From Theocolax elegans (taxonomy: Eukaryota; Arthropoda; Insecta; Hymenoptera; Cerocephalidae), in the NCBI GenBank assembly GCA_026168455.1, contig CM047426.1, positions 63,812,488 through 63,876,487 on the forward strand: a stretch of DNA of 64,000 nt. The letters run 5' to 3'. Under the pieces are notes generated by a model. It was not told the DNA's origin. It ran no database searches and worked only from the letters and a program-made list of their open reading frames with translations. Position 1 is the stretch's first letter, and every line of letters starts with the position of its first letter. A program made the translations under genes and the position numbers. Below, in pieces: positions 33,482 to 45,193 of this stretch.

Positions 33482-34537
33482 TTACTCGTTCATTCTCGAA
33501 TCACATTCGCTCAATCTCTCAAACATCCATCTGCTTTTATGCTCCGCAGAACATTCACAACGTATGTAGCGATCAATTGCCAGTTGTCCGCGTTCGTCGT
33601 CATAAGTCTTGTCGGTAGTTATCGGCGGAACCCGTCTCCCCAGTTGGTGAGTCACGATCTTGTAACCCGCGCCCCAGGGATCCGAGTCCACCTCGTCCGT
33701 CAGTCTTTGCCAGCACTCTTTTTTGCTGTTATTTATGGCGTACCGCAAACGCCTCTTACTATGTCTGTATTCTTCGGAGAGAATTAGTGCGGTTTGTCGG
33801 TCGCGAGCCCGTTGGGCCTTCCGTCTGAGTGCTAGGCAACTACGTCGGATGTCCGCAATCTCGGCTGTCCACCAGTATGTCTCTCGTTTGTAGCGTGCGT
33901 AACGTTTCCGTGGCATAGAGGCTTCACACAATTGTTGAAGAAACTGGGTTGTTTCCCCGGCAAGCGCTTCAGTTCTGTCGCGATTAGTCATTTCACGAGG
34001 TTCCACCGGTGACAGTGGTTCCCCGCGCGTCATTTGTCTGTCGAGTTTGTTTAAGTCTATCCGTTTCACGTCCCAACGAGGGGGACGAATTACCCGAGTA
34101 CTGCTCGTTCGCGATCCGTCCATAAGACCGAAGGTGATGTACTGGTGATCGCTGGCTGTGTAGTCTTCGATCACTCTCCATCTCCTCAATCTTTGTGTCA
34201 TCCTGTCGGAAACAAGGGTCACCTCGGGCACAGAATCACCAAATCCGGGACGTCTGTACGTCGGCGTGTTTCCCTTATTTGCCACTGTCAGTTCAAGCCT
34301 TGCAGCCATCTCCAACAGCAGCCGTCCGCGTCTGTTCGTCTCGGGCATCCCCCATTCCCCGCACACCCATAATACCGCTGTACTCGTGCTGCTAGCGAGC
34401 CAGTTCGGCGGTGTTAAATCCCGGTACTGTTCGCTGATGACGAGAAAGTTTGCGTCCAGCTCCGCCGTAATCTGAGGGAGCAGCGCGTGTGCTACGCTAC
34501 TCCGATTCATATTGCATTGGAGAACAGTTACCGGCAT
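33482..34537 (-). pseudogene. R1-clade ORF2 endonuclease remnant
   Basis: The frame of 351 codons starts MPVTVLQCNMNRSSVAHALL, as in R1-type APE endonucleases, with the VISEQYRD segment carrying the catalytic Glu. After about 55 residues it jumps from TAVLWVCG to EWGMPETNRRGRLLLEMAA. The intervening part that should include the GDFNA motif is gone, an in-frame deletion of roughly 100 residues. The C-terminal YTASDHQYITF block (SDH) is present. The frame then runs into the linker region and stops before the reverse transcriptase. The ORF2 start overlaps the ORF1 stop by 10 bases (ATGCCGGTAA), a normal R1-clade arrangement. Confidence 0.8.
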
Positions 34538-35000
34538 TTTATTGTCTTGGTCTTCGTTGTCGTTAGTGCTGCCCTAAATGCTGCACACGCACCTGAACCA
34601 GCGACGTGTGCGAGGCATTTATTGTCCTTCTTAGGACAGAGGAAGCACTCAGGTGTGTTTTTGCACGCCCGTGCATCGTGCCCCTCTCGGCCGCATCGCC
34701 AGCAGCATCGGTGTCTGTCCGGTCCTTTGCAGTCTTTTTTAATATGTCCATATCCGAGGCATTTGTGGCACCTAGGTACACGAAGCCTAGGTCTCACGCG
34801 GCAGTTAACCCAACCGATTTTTATTCTTCCTTTTTTAAGGATCTTGGTCGCATCTCTCGCGTCAAAATCACATACCGCAAGGGCCAGGTCTCGAGAGTTA
34901 GACCCAAAGACATGGACCCTTCGTTCTGCGGTTGTCCCGAGTTCCCGGTTAATCGTGTTTTTTACGTCGTTCTCGCTTGTAATGCAGGCTAGGTCAAGGA
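34528..35000 (-). pseudogene. R1-clade ORF1 C-terminal part
   Basis: The frame is open from about 35000. It encodes NDVKNTINRELGTTAERRVH and the zinc-knuckle region CHKCLGYGHIKKDC, CWRCGREGHDARAC and CFLCPKKDNKCLAHVAGSGAC. The last keeps the His that is lost in six array units. The first Met in this frame (34797) is internal. The protein is clearly related to, but distinct from, the array ORF1. It is 5'-truncated at the (AAT)n tract. Confidence 0.85.
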
Positions 35001-35071
35001 ACTCTATAGAGGAACGCTATAGCGTTGTCGTAGCCGTCAGATCTTCTACCTGAGCACTTTCTCCGCAGCAC

Positions 35072-35075
<4 letters not shown>

Positions 35076-35102
<27 letters not shown>

Positions 35103-35103
35103 G
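35076..35103. repeat. (ATT)n tract at the 5' side of the R1-like fragment
   Basis: About nine ATT triplets, marking the right boundary of the whole (AAT)n-associated region. Confidence 0.9.
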
Positions 35104-37230
35104 TTAAATATTAAATATTTAAAAGCTAACCATTGTCAGTGCCAATCACGGTACTTGGATCTCCGAATGCTTGAAATGATGCAGTTCTGCTAAGATTCAT
35201 GTCTATAAATAATTAAAATTAAAATTCATTGTTCAAAGTCTATGTTCAAAGTCTATCATATTATTAAATCAACTATTATGTATTAATGGTACAATTAGGT
35301 TGTTGTCTTACAGTAATATTGAAATATATCAAAACAACAGTAATTGTGTGCTAAGGACGAAAAGAGGTTCTTTTCAGGCCGAGTGTGGATCGGCAGTACG
35401 AGGTGCAGACGAGCATAGTACGAGCCGAATGCAAGTACTGCATGCACACAAGGTAAAAAACCCACTTAGCCCCTGGTACACACCATATTTTTTTGTGACA
35501 AATACACAAATGTTCGAGATTCAAGGGCTTTCAACATCGGTAAACAACGCACTAAAATTTACAAATTTATACACGAATCCCTTGTTTAAAAACAAAGTGA
35601 AAAGCAAAAGAAGTAAAAATAGCAGATCAACTTTTTAGGCCCTATTTTGAGTGCACAAAAACGCGTAATTCATGCATGTGTTACAAAAAATTATTATTGA
35701 TCAATTAAAAAAAATTAATCGCTTTATTAAAAATTTCCAAAAGCCTAATAACATATTCGTAATAATACAGTAAATTTAAATAATTAAACTTAAAAAAGCT
35801 GTTAAATGTAAATACTTTGAACCACTATTGTAGATGATTTTTTAATAAACTGAGAAAACATGAAAAAACTAAATCGTCTACTATAAGCTTTGATAACATT
35901 TGTCGATCGTTCTTGTTTAATTTTTTCTGAATTTGTCTCTTACTTGGTACTATACACACAGATATAATTTAGTTATAACTATTGTTTAGATTTATCAAAA
36001 TATTTAGTTAAAAATGGTTTAAATGCAAACAAATTATAAATTTGACACTAGCGCATTACAAATACATGCTGAATAATTACAATATTAAGGTCACGATTTT
36101 TAATGTTGAAATTTTTATTAATTTTATACGACGTGTGCAAAAGTTTTCAATTTCAATAACAAACGGCATTGTACTGTTAAATTATTTCCATTTTATTTTA
36201 CAATTACATTAAGTTTTGTGTTAGAATATCAGTTAAAAAAACTCTTATGTTTTCGTTTTGTTGACTGTCGGGAAGATTCACATCTAAATCTTTTACGATT
36301 ACTTACAAATTAAGCACTTTTAAATTGTTATAATTTATTAAAAAAATCACTATTTACATTAAAATGAAAAAAAACTATTAATTTCGGATAATAAAAAATT
36401 GTATTTTTTTATACGAGGTGAAATTACAATTCGAGCGGAGTTAAAGACTGCACGCAAGTGCTCAACTCACGCCCGATTCAATTCAGTGGAGGAGCTATCC
36501 CCACTTGCAGGGATGTTACAAAAGCCAACTGATACGCACAACATCCACAAGCGAGTGAAGACGACAGCAAAGAGGGGGGATGCCTTTGCAGCTGCGCGGA
36601 TGCACAATTCGAAAAACTGCGCTCAGCCTTCCTATATTTTCCGCAAAATTTCCAAGGCTCGGTTTTCACGAATTTCTGCGAATGTATTTTACTTAATAAT
36701 TCTTGTAAAATAATAATACATTTTAAAACATATAAGTACAAGAATATATGATAATTTTGCGCGCACGAGTTAAGCGAGAGACCATCAATGTCTATATACT
36801 CATATACTATTTTTCAACACGTGAGAGAAACGCGATTTAGCGAGCAGGACTTCGAATAAGCGTGCCCGAAATCGAGTTTCGCATAAGAAAATTATTTTAT
36901 GCAATGTTTTACATCAGGGTGCAAATAATTTATTGTATTTGTAATTAATCTTTAATTAATAATTGAAATTTAATTATCAATTAGATTTTTATCAAATTAA
37001 CAATTAAAATTATTTAGCAACGATGATTAAAATAAAAAATAATCTACATTATATTAAAGTTATCTTTTTGTGCGATTTTGTAAAAACTCCCCAATTCTTG
37101 CGGAAAATACTTAAAACATATATATTTTATGATAAATATGTGTTACATAAGTTAATGCTTCATATTACTGACAAAAAAATTATTATTATAATTACTAAGT
37201 GATATTAAAAAAAAAACGATAAATTATAAT
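35104..37230. other. AT-rich sequence without recognisable genes
   Basis: Frames at 35300-35638 (+) and 36399-36713 (+) are open for 112 and 104 codons but show no domain. The GC-richer patches at 35365-35460 and 36410-36620 may be old repeat pieces. Confidence 0.5.
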
Positions 37231-37251
37231 GTCCGTCCGTCCGTCCATCCG
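37231..37251. repeat. (GTCC)n short tandem repeat
   Basis: Five GTCC/ATCC units immediately before the GA-rich satellite. Confidence 0.85.
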
Positions 37252-37264
37252 ACAAACATCATCT

Positions 37265-38307
37265 TGGCGTGAGAGAGAATGAGACAGAGCAAGAGAGACG
37301 GTGAGAGGAAGAGATAGGGGGACAGATAGAGAGAGAAAGAAAGAGAGAATGAGAGAGAGAATGAGAGAGAGAGAATATAAGAAAGAAAGAGAGCGAGAGA
37401 AAGACAGAGTAACAAACAGTAAAGTAAACATAACAATAACAATATAAAATATAAAATAAAATATAAAATGTAAAGAGAAATAGACTGAGTGAGACTGAGT
37501 TACAGAGAGAGTGAGAGAGAATGAGAGATAGAGACAGAGAACGAGAGGTACAAAACGAGAGAGAGAGAATGAGAGACAGAGAGAGAGAAAGAGAAATAGA
37601 GAGAGAGAGAGAGTGAGAGAGAGAGAGAGAGAATGAAAGGTAGAGAGAGTATCAGAGTTAGAGAGAGAATGAGAGAGAGTGAGTAAGAATGAGGGAGAGT
37701 GGAGGAGTGCGAGAGTAAGAATGAGTAAGAATAAGAGTCTGTGTGAGGGAGAGAGAGAGAATGAGAGATAGAGAGAGAGGGAGAGACAGAGAGCGAGAGG
37801 TACAGAGCGAGGGAGAGTGAGAGAGATAGAGAGAGATAGAGACAATGAGAGATAGAGAGAGATAGAGAGAATGAGAGATAGAGAGAATGAGAGATAGAGA
37901 GAATGAGAGATAGAGAGAATGAGAGATGAGAGAGATAGAGAGAATGAGAGATAGAGAGAGATAGAGAGAATGAGAGATAGAGGGGAGAGATAGAGAGATG
38001 AGAGATAGAGAGAGATAGAGAGAATGAGAGATAGAGAGAGATAGAGAGAATGAGAGATAGAGAGAGATAGAGAGGAATGAGAGATAGAGAGAGATAGAGA
38101 GAATGAGAGATAGAGAGAGATAGAGAGAATGAGATAGAGAGAGAATGAAGAGAATGAGAGATAGAGAGAGATAGAGAGAATGAGAGATAGAGAGAGATAG
38201 AGAGAATGAGAGATAGAGAGAGATAGAGAGAATGAGAGATAGAGAGAGATAGAGAGAGATGAGAGATAGAGAGAGATAGAGGAGAGAGAGAGAGAGATAG
38301 AGAGAAT

Positions 38308-38341
<34 letters not shown>

Positions 38342-38419
38342 ATGAGAGATAGAAGAGATAGAGAGAGATAGAGAGAATGAGAGATAAGAGAGATAGAGAG
38401 AGATAGAGAGAATGAGAGA

Positions 38420-38456
<37 letters not shown>

Positions 38457-38458
38457 TG

Positions 38459-38490
<32 letters not shown>

Positions 38491-38541
38491 ATGAAGATAG
38501 AGAGAGATAGGAGAAGAGAGATAGAGAGAGATAGAGAGAAT

Positions 38542-38575
<34 letters not shown>

Positions 38576-38577
38576 AT

Positions 38578-38611
<34 letters not shown>

Positions 38612-38613
38612 AT

Positions 38614-38647
<34 letters not shown>

Positions 38648-40487
38648 ATGAGAGATAGAGATAGAAGAGATAGAGAGAGATAGAGAGATAGAGAGAGATA
38701 GAGAGAATAGAGATAGAGAGATAGAGAGAGTAGAGAGAATGAGAGAGAGAGAATATAAGAAAGAAAGAGAGCGAGAGAAAGACAGAGTAACAAACAGTAA
38801 AGTAAACATAACAATAACAATATAAAATATAAAATAAAATATAAAATGTAAAGAGAAATAGACTGAGTGAGACTGAGTTACAGAGAGAGTGAGAGAGAAT
38901 GAGAGATAGAGATAGAGAGATAGAGAGAGAGAGAATATAAGAAAGAAAGAGAGCGAGAGAAAGACAGAGTAACAAACAGTAAAGTAAACATAACAATAAC
39001 AATATAAAATATAAAATAAAATATAAAATGTAAAGAGAAATAGACTGAGTGAGACTGAGTTACAGAGAGAGTGAGAGAGAATGAGAGACAGAGAGAGAAA
39101 GAGAAATAGAGAGAGAGAGATAGAGAGAATAGAGATAGAGAGATAGAGAATGAGAGATAGAGAATGAGAGATAGAGAGAATGAAGATAGAGAGAGATAGA
39201 GATAGAGAGATAGAGAGAGTAGAGAGAGATAGAGACAATGAGAGATAGAGAATGAGAGATAGAGATAGAGAGATAGAGAGAGTAGAGAGAGATAGAGAGA
39301 GATAGAGGAGATAGAGAGAATGGGAGATAGAGAGAGATGAGAGATAGAGAGATGAGAGATAGAGAGAGAGAGAGTGAGAGAGAGAGAGAGAATGAAAGGT
39401 AGAGAGAGTATCAGAGTTAGAGAGAGAATGAGAGATAGAGAGAGATAGAGGAGATAGAGAGAATGAGAGAAAGAGAGAGATAGAGAATGAGAGATAGAGA
39501 GATAGAGAATGAGAGATAGAGAGAGATAGAGGAGATAGAGAGAGATGAGAGATAGAGAGAGAGATAGAGACAATGAGAGATAGAGACAGAGAACGAGAGG
39601 TACAAAACGAGAGAGAGAGAATGAGAGATAAGAGAGATAGAGAGAGTAGAGAGAGATAGAGACAGAGAACGAGAGGTACAAAACGAGAGAGAGAGAATGA
39701 AAGGTAGAGAGAGTATCAGAGTTAGAGAGAGAATGAGAGATAGAGAGATAGAGAATGAGAGATAGAGAGAATGGAGATAGAGAGAGAGAGATAGAGAATG
39801 AGAGATAAGAGAGATAGAGAGAATGGGAGAGAGAGAGATAGAGAATGAGAGATAGAGAGAGAGGGAGAGACAGAGAGCGAGAGGTACAGAGCGAGGGAGA
39901 GTGAGAGAGATAGAGAGAGATAGAGACAATGAGAGATAGAGAGAGATGAGAGAATGAGAGATAGAGAGAATGAGAGATAGAGAGAATGAGAGATAGAGAG
40001 AATGAGAGATAGAGAAGATAGAGAGAATGAGAGATAGAGAGAGATAGAGAATGAAGATAGAGAGATAGAGAGAATGAGAGATAGATAGAGATAGAGAGAA
40101 TAGAGATAGAGAGAGATAGAGAGAATGAGAGATAGAGAGAGATAGAGAATGAGAGATAGAGAGAGATAGAGAGAATGAGAGATAGAGAGAGATAGAGAGA
40201 TGAGAGATAGAGAGAGATAGAGAGAATGAGAGATAGAGAGAGATAGAGAGAATGAGAGATAGAGAGAGATAGAGAGAATGAGAGATAGAGAGAGATAGAG
40301 AGAATGAGAGATAGAGAGAGATAGAGAGAATGAGAGATAGAGAGAGATAGAGAGAATGAGAGATAGAGAGAGATAGAGAGAATGAGAGATAGAGAGAGAT
40401 AGAGAGAATGAGAGATAGAGAGAGATAGAGAGAATGAGAGATAGAGAGAGATAGAGAGAATGAGAGATAGAGAGAGATAGAGAGAAT

Positions 40488-40531
<44 letters not shown>

Positions 40532-40533
40532 AT

Positions 40534-40567
<34 letters not shown>

Positions 40568-40632
40568 ATGAGAGATAGAGAGATAGAGAGAGATAGAGAG
40601 AATGAGAGATAGAGAGATAGATAGAGAGAGAT

Positions 40633-40665
<33 letters not shown>

Positions 40666-40680
40666 AGATAGAGAGAGATT

Positions 40681-40717
<37 letters not shown>

Positions 40718-41372
40718 ATAGAGAGATAGAGAGAATGAGAGATAGAGAGAGATAGAGAGAATGAGAGATAGAGAGAGATAGAGAGAATGAGAGATAGAGA
40801 GAGATAGAGAGAATGAGAGATAGAGAGAGATAGAGAGAATGAGAGTAGAGATAGAGAGAATGAGAGATAGAGAGAGATAGAGAGATAGAGAGATAGAGAG
40901 AGATAGAGAGAATAGAGAGAGATAGAGAGAGATAGAGAGAATGAGAGATAGAGAGAGATAGAGAGAATGAGAGATAGAGAGAGCTAGAGAGAATGAGAGA
41001 TAGAGAGAGATAGAGAGAATGAGAGATAGAGAGAGATAGAGAGAATGAGAGATAGAGAGAGATAGAGAGAGGAGATAGAGAGAGCTAGAGAGATGAGAGA
41101 GAAGAGAAGAGATAGAGAGATAGAGAGAGATAGAGAGACTGAGAGATAGAGAGAGATAGAGAGAATGCGAGATAGAGAGAGATAGAGAGAATGAGAGATA
41201 GAGAGAGATAGAGAGAATGAGAGATAGAGAGAGATAGAGAGAATGAGAGAAAGAGAGAGATAGAGAGAATGAGAGATAGCGAGAGATAGAGAGAATGGGA
41301 GATAGAGAGAGATAGAGAGAATGAGAGATAGAGAGAGATAGAGAGAATGAGAGATAGAGAGAGATAGAGAGA

Positions 41373-41407
<35 letters not shown>

Positions 41408-41514
41408 ATGAGAGATAGAGAGAGATAGAGAGAATGGGAGATAGAGAGAGATCGAGAGAATGAGAGATAGAGAGAGATCGAGAGAATGAGAGATAGAGAG
41501 GAGATAGAGAGAAT

Positions 41515-41545
<31 letters not shown>

Positions 41546-41547
41546 GA

Positions 41548-41582
<35 letters not shown>

Positions 41583-41928
41583 ATGGGAGATAGAGAGAGA
41601 TAGAGAGAATGAGAGATAGAGAGAGCTAGAGAGAATGAGAGATAGAGAGAGATAGAGAGAATGAGAGATAGAGAGAGATAGAGAGAATGAGAGATAGAGA
41701 GAGATAGAGAGAATGGGAGATAGAGAGAGATAGAGAGAATGAGAGATAGAGAGAGATAGAGAGAATGAGAGATAGAGAGAGATAGAGAGAATGAGAGATA
41801 GAGAGAGATAGAGAGAATGGGAGATAGAGAGAGATAGAGAGAATGGGAGATAGAGAGAGATAGAGAGAATGAGAGATAGAGAGAATGAGAGATAGAGAGA
41901 ATGAGAGATAGAGAGAGATAGAGAGAAT

Positions 41929-41962
<34 letters not shown>

Positions 41963-42094
41963 ATGAGAGATAGAGAGAGATAGAGAGAATGGGAGATAGA
42001 GAGAGATAGAGAGAATGAGAGATAGAGAGAGATCGAGAGAATGAGAGATAGAGAGAGATAGAGAGAATGAGAGATAGAGAGAGATAGAGAGAAT

Positions 42095-42128
<34 letters not shown>

Positions 42129-42140
42129 ATGAGAGATAGA
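37265..42140. repeat. GA-rich satellite, about 4.9 kb, 26-bp unit in its regular part
   Basis: It is almost pure purine on the plus strand. From about 40100 to 42130 the unit GAATGAGAGATAGAGAGAGA plus TAGAGA (26 bp) repeats with few changes. The left part (37265-39900) is less regular and contains inserts. Long frames across it encode only Ser/Leu/Ile/Tyr runs and are not genes. Confidence 0.95.
38740..39075. repeat. AT-rich islands repeated inside the GA satellite
   Basis: A block of about 140 bp (AACAAACAGTAAAGTAAAC, then AATATAAAATATAAAATAA-type sequence, then GACTGAGTGAGACTGAGTT) occurs three times: about 37400-37505, 38785-38885 and 38965-39065. A second block with GGTACAAAACGAGAG and GAATGAAAGGTAGAGAG also recurs (about 37550-37660, 39390-39420, 39600-39730). 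These look like segmental duplications within the satellite. Confidence 0.8.
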
Positions 42141-42184
42141 CTGAGAAAACGAAAGTTAGAGTAATAGAGTGCGAAAGTGAGAGC

Positions 42185-42212
42185 TAGGTCCCGGTTCAAA
42201 TCCGGGCTGAAG
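42185..42212 (+). other. tRNA T-arm-like remnant at the satellite edge
   Basis: CCCGG-TTCAAAT-CCGGG (42190-42206) is a perfect T-arm with a canonical B box. No A box or acceptor stem is visible. It is probably the head of a degenerate SINE or a tRNA fragment. Confidence 0.45.
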
Positions 42213-42883
42213 CTGTTTTCATTGAAATTTCGAGAATGTCTGAAGGGTTGAACTTTATTTTTCATATAAGGAATTTAAAGAATATTGCATTTATGAAGGT
42301 ATTCTCGGCGACATATTGTTATAATAACTTGAAGCTTTGTAAAATGATAGATAATTACATAACGGAGGGCAACTAACTCCTGTTTTTGCGTAAATTTGTT
42401 TTATTGATTGTTATAAGTAAATTAGTTGTTTTTTCGTCTGCTATTTTCTGGTGCGAAATTTGTATTTGTAATTGAGTATGATACCCACTTAAATAAGTTA
42501 TCAATCGACATAAGAAGGTTTAAAACGTGTAATGAACGAAAAATTGCTGAAATGAGTTTTTGGTATGACATCTTACCTGGGATATGATCTGAGATCTCCA
42601 GTGAGATTTTTTAATGGGAATATATATAAGTAAACAATATATCGAAAATAGTAAAAACAGATCGTTATTTCTATTTGAACATCTAATATTTGTCATCCTA
42701 GTACATGTGGTATTTTAAATTCTAATTGGAATGTTATAATTAATAATTTATTAATATGAATCGATCTATTATGAATTATATAAAGTTTATTAGGTATTAA
42801 TGTAACTAATAATATTAGAATTAATTATTGGGAATAACAAAAATTGTTAATGATATAAATAGTAAAAATAATCATTCTTCTAT

Positions 42884-43490
42884 TATATGTGTAAATTATA
42901 TAATATCGGTCTCTCCGAACTAAATGCTTTATTTTAGATTAAAGCAGGCCTATCGTACTCTTTGTCCACTATGGTTGATGGAATTTCCCAGAGTACGGCC
43001 TTTTAAAATAATTAAAGGCGTTTCGTTCTCGATCTCCAACTTGGACTCCTCGGTAAGGAGCTGGAGATCTTACCTTAGACGCCTGTCGCAAGATAAACCG
43101 CGACGCCAGCTCGATGTTCTGCGGCTATATATATAGAAAAGAAACGACGATCTCTCCAACGAGTGTAGTGAGATAGTCGTCTCCATCTGGTGGTGGGAAA
43201 AACCACCAGCCTCGTTGGAGAGATCGTCGTCTCTTTTCTGTATATATAGCCGCAGAACATCGAGCTGGCGTCGCGGTTCATCTTGCGACAGGCGTCTAAG
43301 GAAAGATCTCCAGTTCCTTACTGAGGAGTCCAAGCTAGAGATCGAGGACGAAACGCCTTTAATTATTTTAAAAGGCCGTACTCTGGGAAATTCCACCAAC
43401 CATAGTGGACAAAGAGAACGATAAGCCTGCTTTAATCTAAAATAAAGCGTTTAGTTCGGAGAGACCGATATAATATAATTTACACATATA
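42884..43490. mobile_element. 607-bp foldback element with a short central loop
   Basis: The left arm (42884-43158) and right arm (about 43205-43490) are reverse complements with about 90% or better identity. They run from TATATGTGTAAATTATAT at the tips to CGACGATCTCTCCAACGAG at the centre. The loop holds a second hairpin (CTGGTGGT-GGGAAAA-ACCACCAG). The arms encode the same short frame in opposite directions (42924-43136 plus and 43399-43070 minus; SVR.WRS.LRRLSQD). That is explained by the inversion and is not evidence of two genes. Confidence 0.85.
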
Positions 43491-44680
43491 AATATCACCG
43501 AACGATAAATTTATTTTATTTTAAACATTCTTCTATTAATTATTACGGATTTATCCCAACAAATTATATAATTGTAATATTTATTTAATTACTAGTACTA
43601 TAAATTATTTTACTAAATAGTTTTTAAAAAATAATTTTTTGAATATTACATTACATTGTAATTTGATGGTAAAGAATTATTATGTTAACAATACTATTTA
43701 ACTGCGAGCGAAGCGAGCATTTTGGCTAGTCTTTTATTAAAACTAACTAGGTATTTGTAGCGACAACAATATTTATTCCTTTATGTAGCACCGGATAAAA
43801 TGGTGAGACGCATGGAATCATAGCTTGCCCGAAGACCGCGCTATAATTCGGCAACGGTGTGGTACTTTACGACTGGAATATATAAGTAAATTTACTTTGA
43901 AATTAAGAGATAAAACTATAACTAAAAAAGTTTTATAGCTAGAGAGTATGTCTTGTTTTAAACAGTAAATATTTATCGATTATTCATTGCTTTTCAAGAG
44001 ATATTTCTTTGGGAAAATTACATACATTTAATCCTTGCAGATTTTACCGGATATTCCCTTAATTTTTTTTCCACGTATATGACAATTTTGGATGCACTGG
44101 CCTGCGTTTTATGACTCGGCTTCGCCTCGGCCATCATATCACGCAGGCCAGAAAATCCAACTTTCTGGGCATGTATCGTAATATACTATTAGAATGGATA
44201 TTGAGGAGATAATTCGGATCTGTTAAATGAATTCTAGAATTTATACGAATTTGGGTAGATAAGTTGGGAGGTGCGGCACCGACTCCAAAAAGTCGAATTG
44301 ACTCTCTGGGTGAGGTGTCTTATGAATATTGTCACTCAGGCCATAAGAGTGTGTCAATATCAACGGATATTATTGACAAAAATTATTTTTCTGTTTTCAG
44401 CGCAATTGTAGTAATTTTACAATAAATCGTAGGTTATTTAAAAAATTTTTTTTAATCGATTTTTTGAAGTTGGTTTTATTTTATTTTTTATAATTCATGT
44501 GATTGTTTCATTGAGGTACAAGTATAAACTACATTATTGAAATATTATATTAAATACAAAATTAATAACAAAAACCGTACGAATAATGATGTTATTTGTT
44601 TAACCTATTTTATAACAAAATTCAAATTATTATTTGGTTAACTAAGTATTAAAAATATAAGTTTTCAAAATAAAAGTATA
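43491..44680. other. AT-rich sequence without genes; one strong hairpin
   Basis: Nothing coding is supported. A perfect 11-bp stem (CTGGCCTGCGT / ACGCAGGCCAG, 44097-44151) encloses a second GGC/GCC palindrome. Confidence 0.6.
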
Positions 44681-44684
44681 AACA

Positions 44685-45135
44685 AACGTTTTAAAAACGT
44701 TTTAAAAACGTTTTGATATTGAGAACATAAGAGTATTAAATTGTTATCACAACGTTTTAAAAATGTTCTAAAAACGTTTTATAATGTTAAAAAAAACTTT
44801 CCACGTTTTGACACTAGGTGGTACGCAATTTATCTCGCAAATGGTTAAGTATTATTCAATATTGATACATAAGGTGCATTTGTTTTAAATTAAATATATA
44901 AATAACAGCATTATTAATGTAGTACTTTAAGTGTAGGCGTAAAACGAATGTAACTAATGTAAGACAGGTCGCATATTAGGCTATACATTAAATATGGGTA
45001 TAAAAACGACATTTAATCATTTTTTAAATCTTTTTAAAAATGTGTTTTTAACGTTTTCAAAACGTTTTTTCAACATTTTCAGAACATTTTGTTGAATGAA
45101 TTTAAAACGTATTTAAAACGATTTTAAAACGTTTT
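44685..45135. repeat. AACGTTTTAAAA-type interspersed short repeats
   Basis: Variants of AAAACGTTTTAAAAACG cluster at 44690-44800 and 45050-45135. Part of the second cluster recurs at about 47227-47332. Confidence 0.7.
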
Positions 45136-45193
45136 TTTCTACTTTTATCTTGAAACATTATAACGTTCGATAGAAAACGTTTTAAAAAAATCA

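Larger units (their letters stand above)
33275..35075 (-). mobile_element. R1-clade LINE, 5'-truncated and internally deleted, between two (ATT)n tracts
   Basis: Minus-strand order: ORF1 C-terminal part, ORF2 endonuclease part, then a 3' UTR. The 3' UTR contains GAAGCAATGTGAATAACAGT and CCGGGCTGG, which match GAAGTAATGTGAAAAACAGT and CCGGGCTGG in the ORF1-only units, and a TTTAGTGGGTA..GAGTCCCACG block of R1-clade type. It ends CAGACTCC directly into (AAT)n. The 5' side also starts at (AAT)n (35076-35103). Reverse transcriptase is absent. Confidence 0.8.

Noticed and set aside
42190..42206. tRNA gene at the satellite edge
   Set aside because: Only the T-arm is recognisable; there is no A box, acceptor stem or anticodon arm.
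37195..42265. Frames of about 500 codons made of Ser, Leu, Ile and Tyr
   Set aside because: They are read-through of the GA satellite, with no domain or biased codon use beyond the repeat.
42924..43399. Two homologous genes in opposite orientation
   Set aside because: They are the two arms of one foldback; similarity is expected from the inversion.
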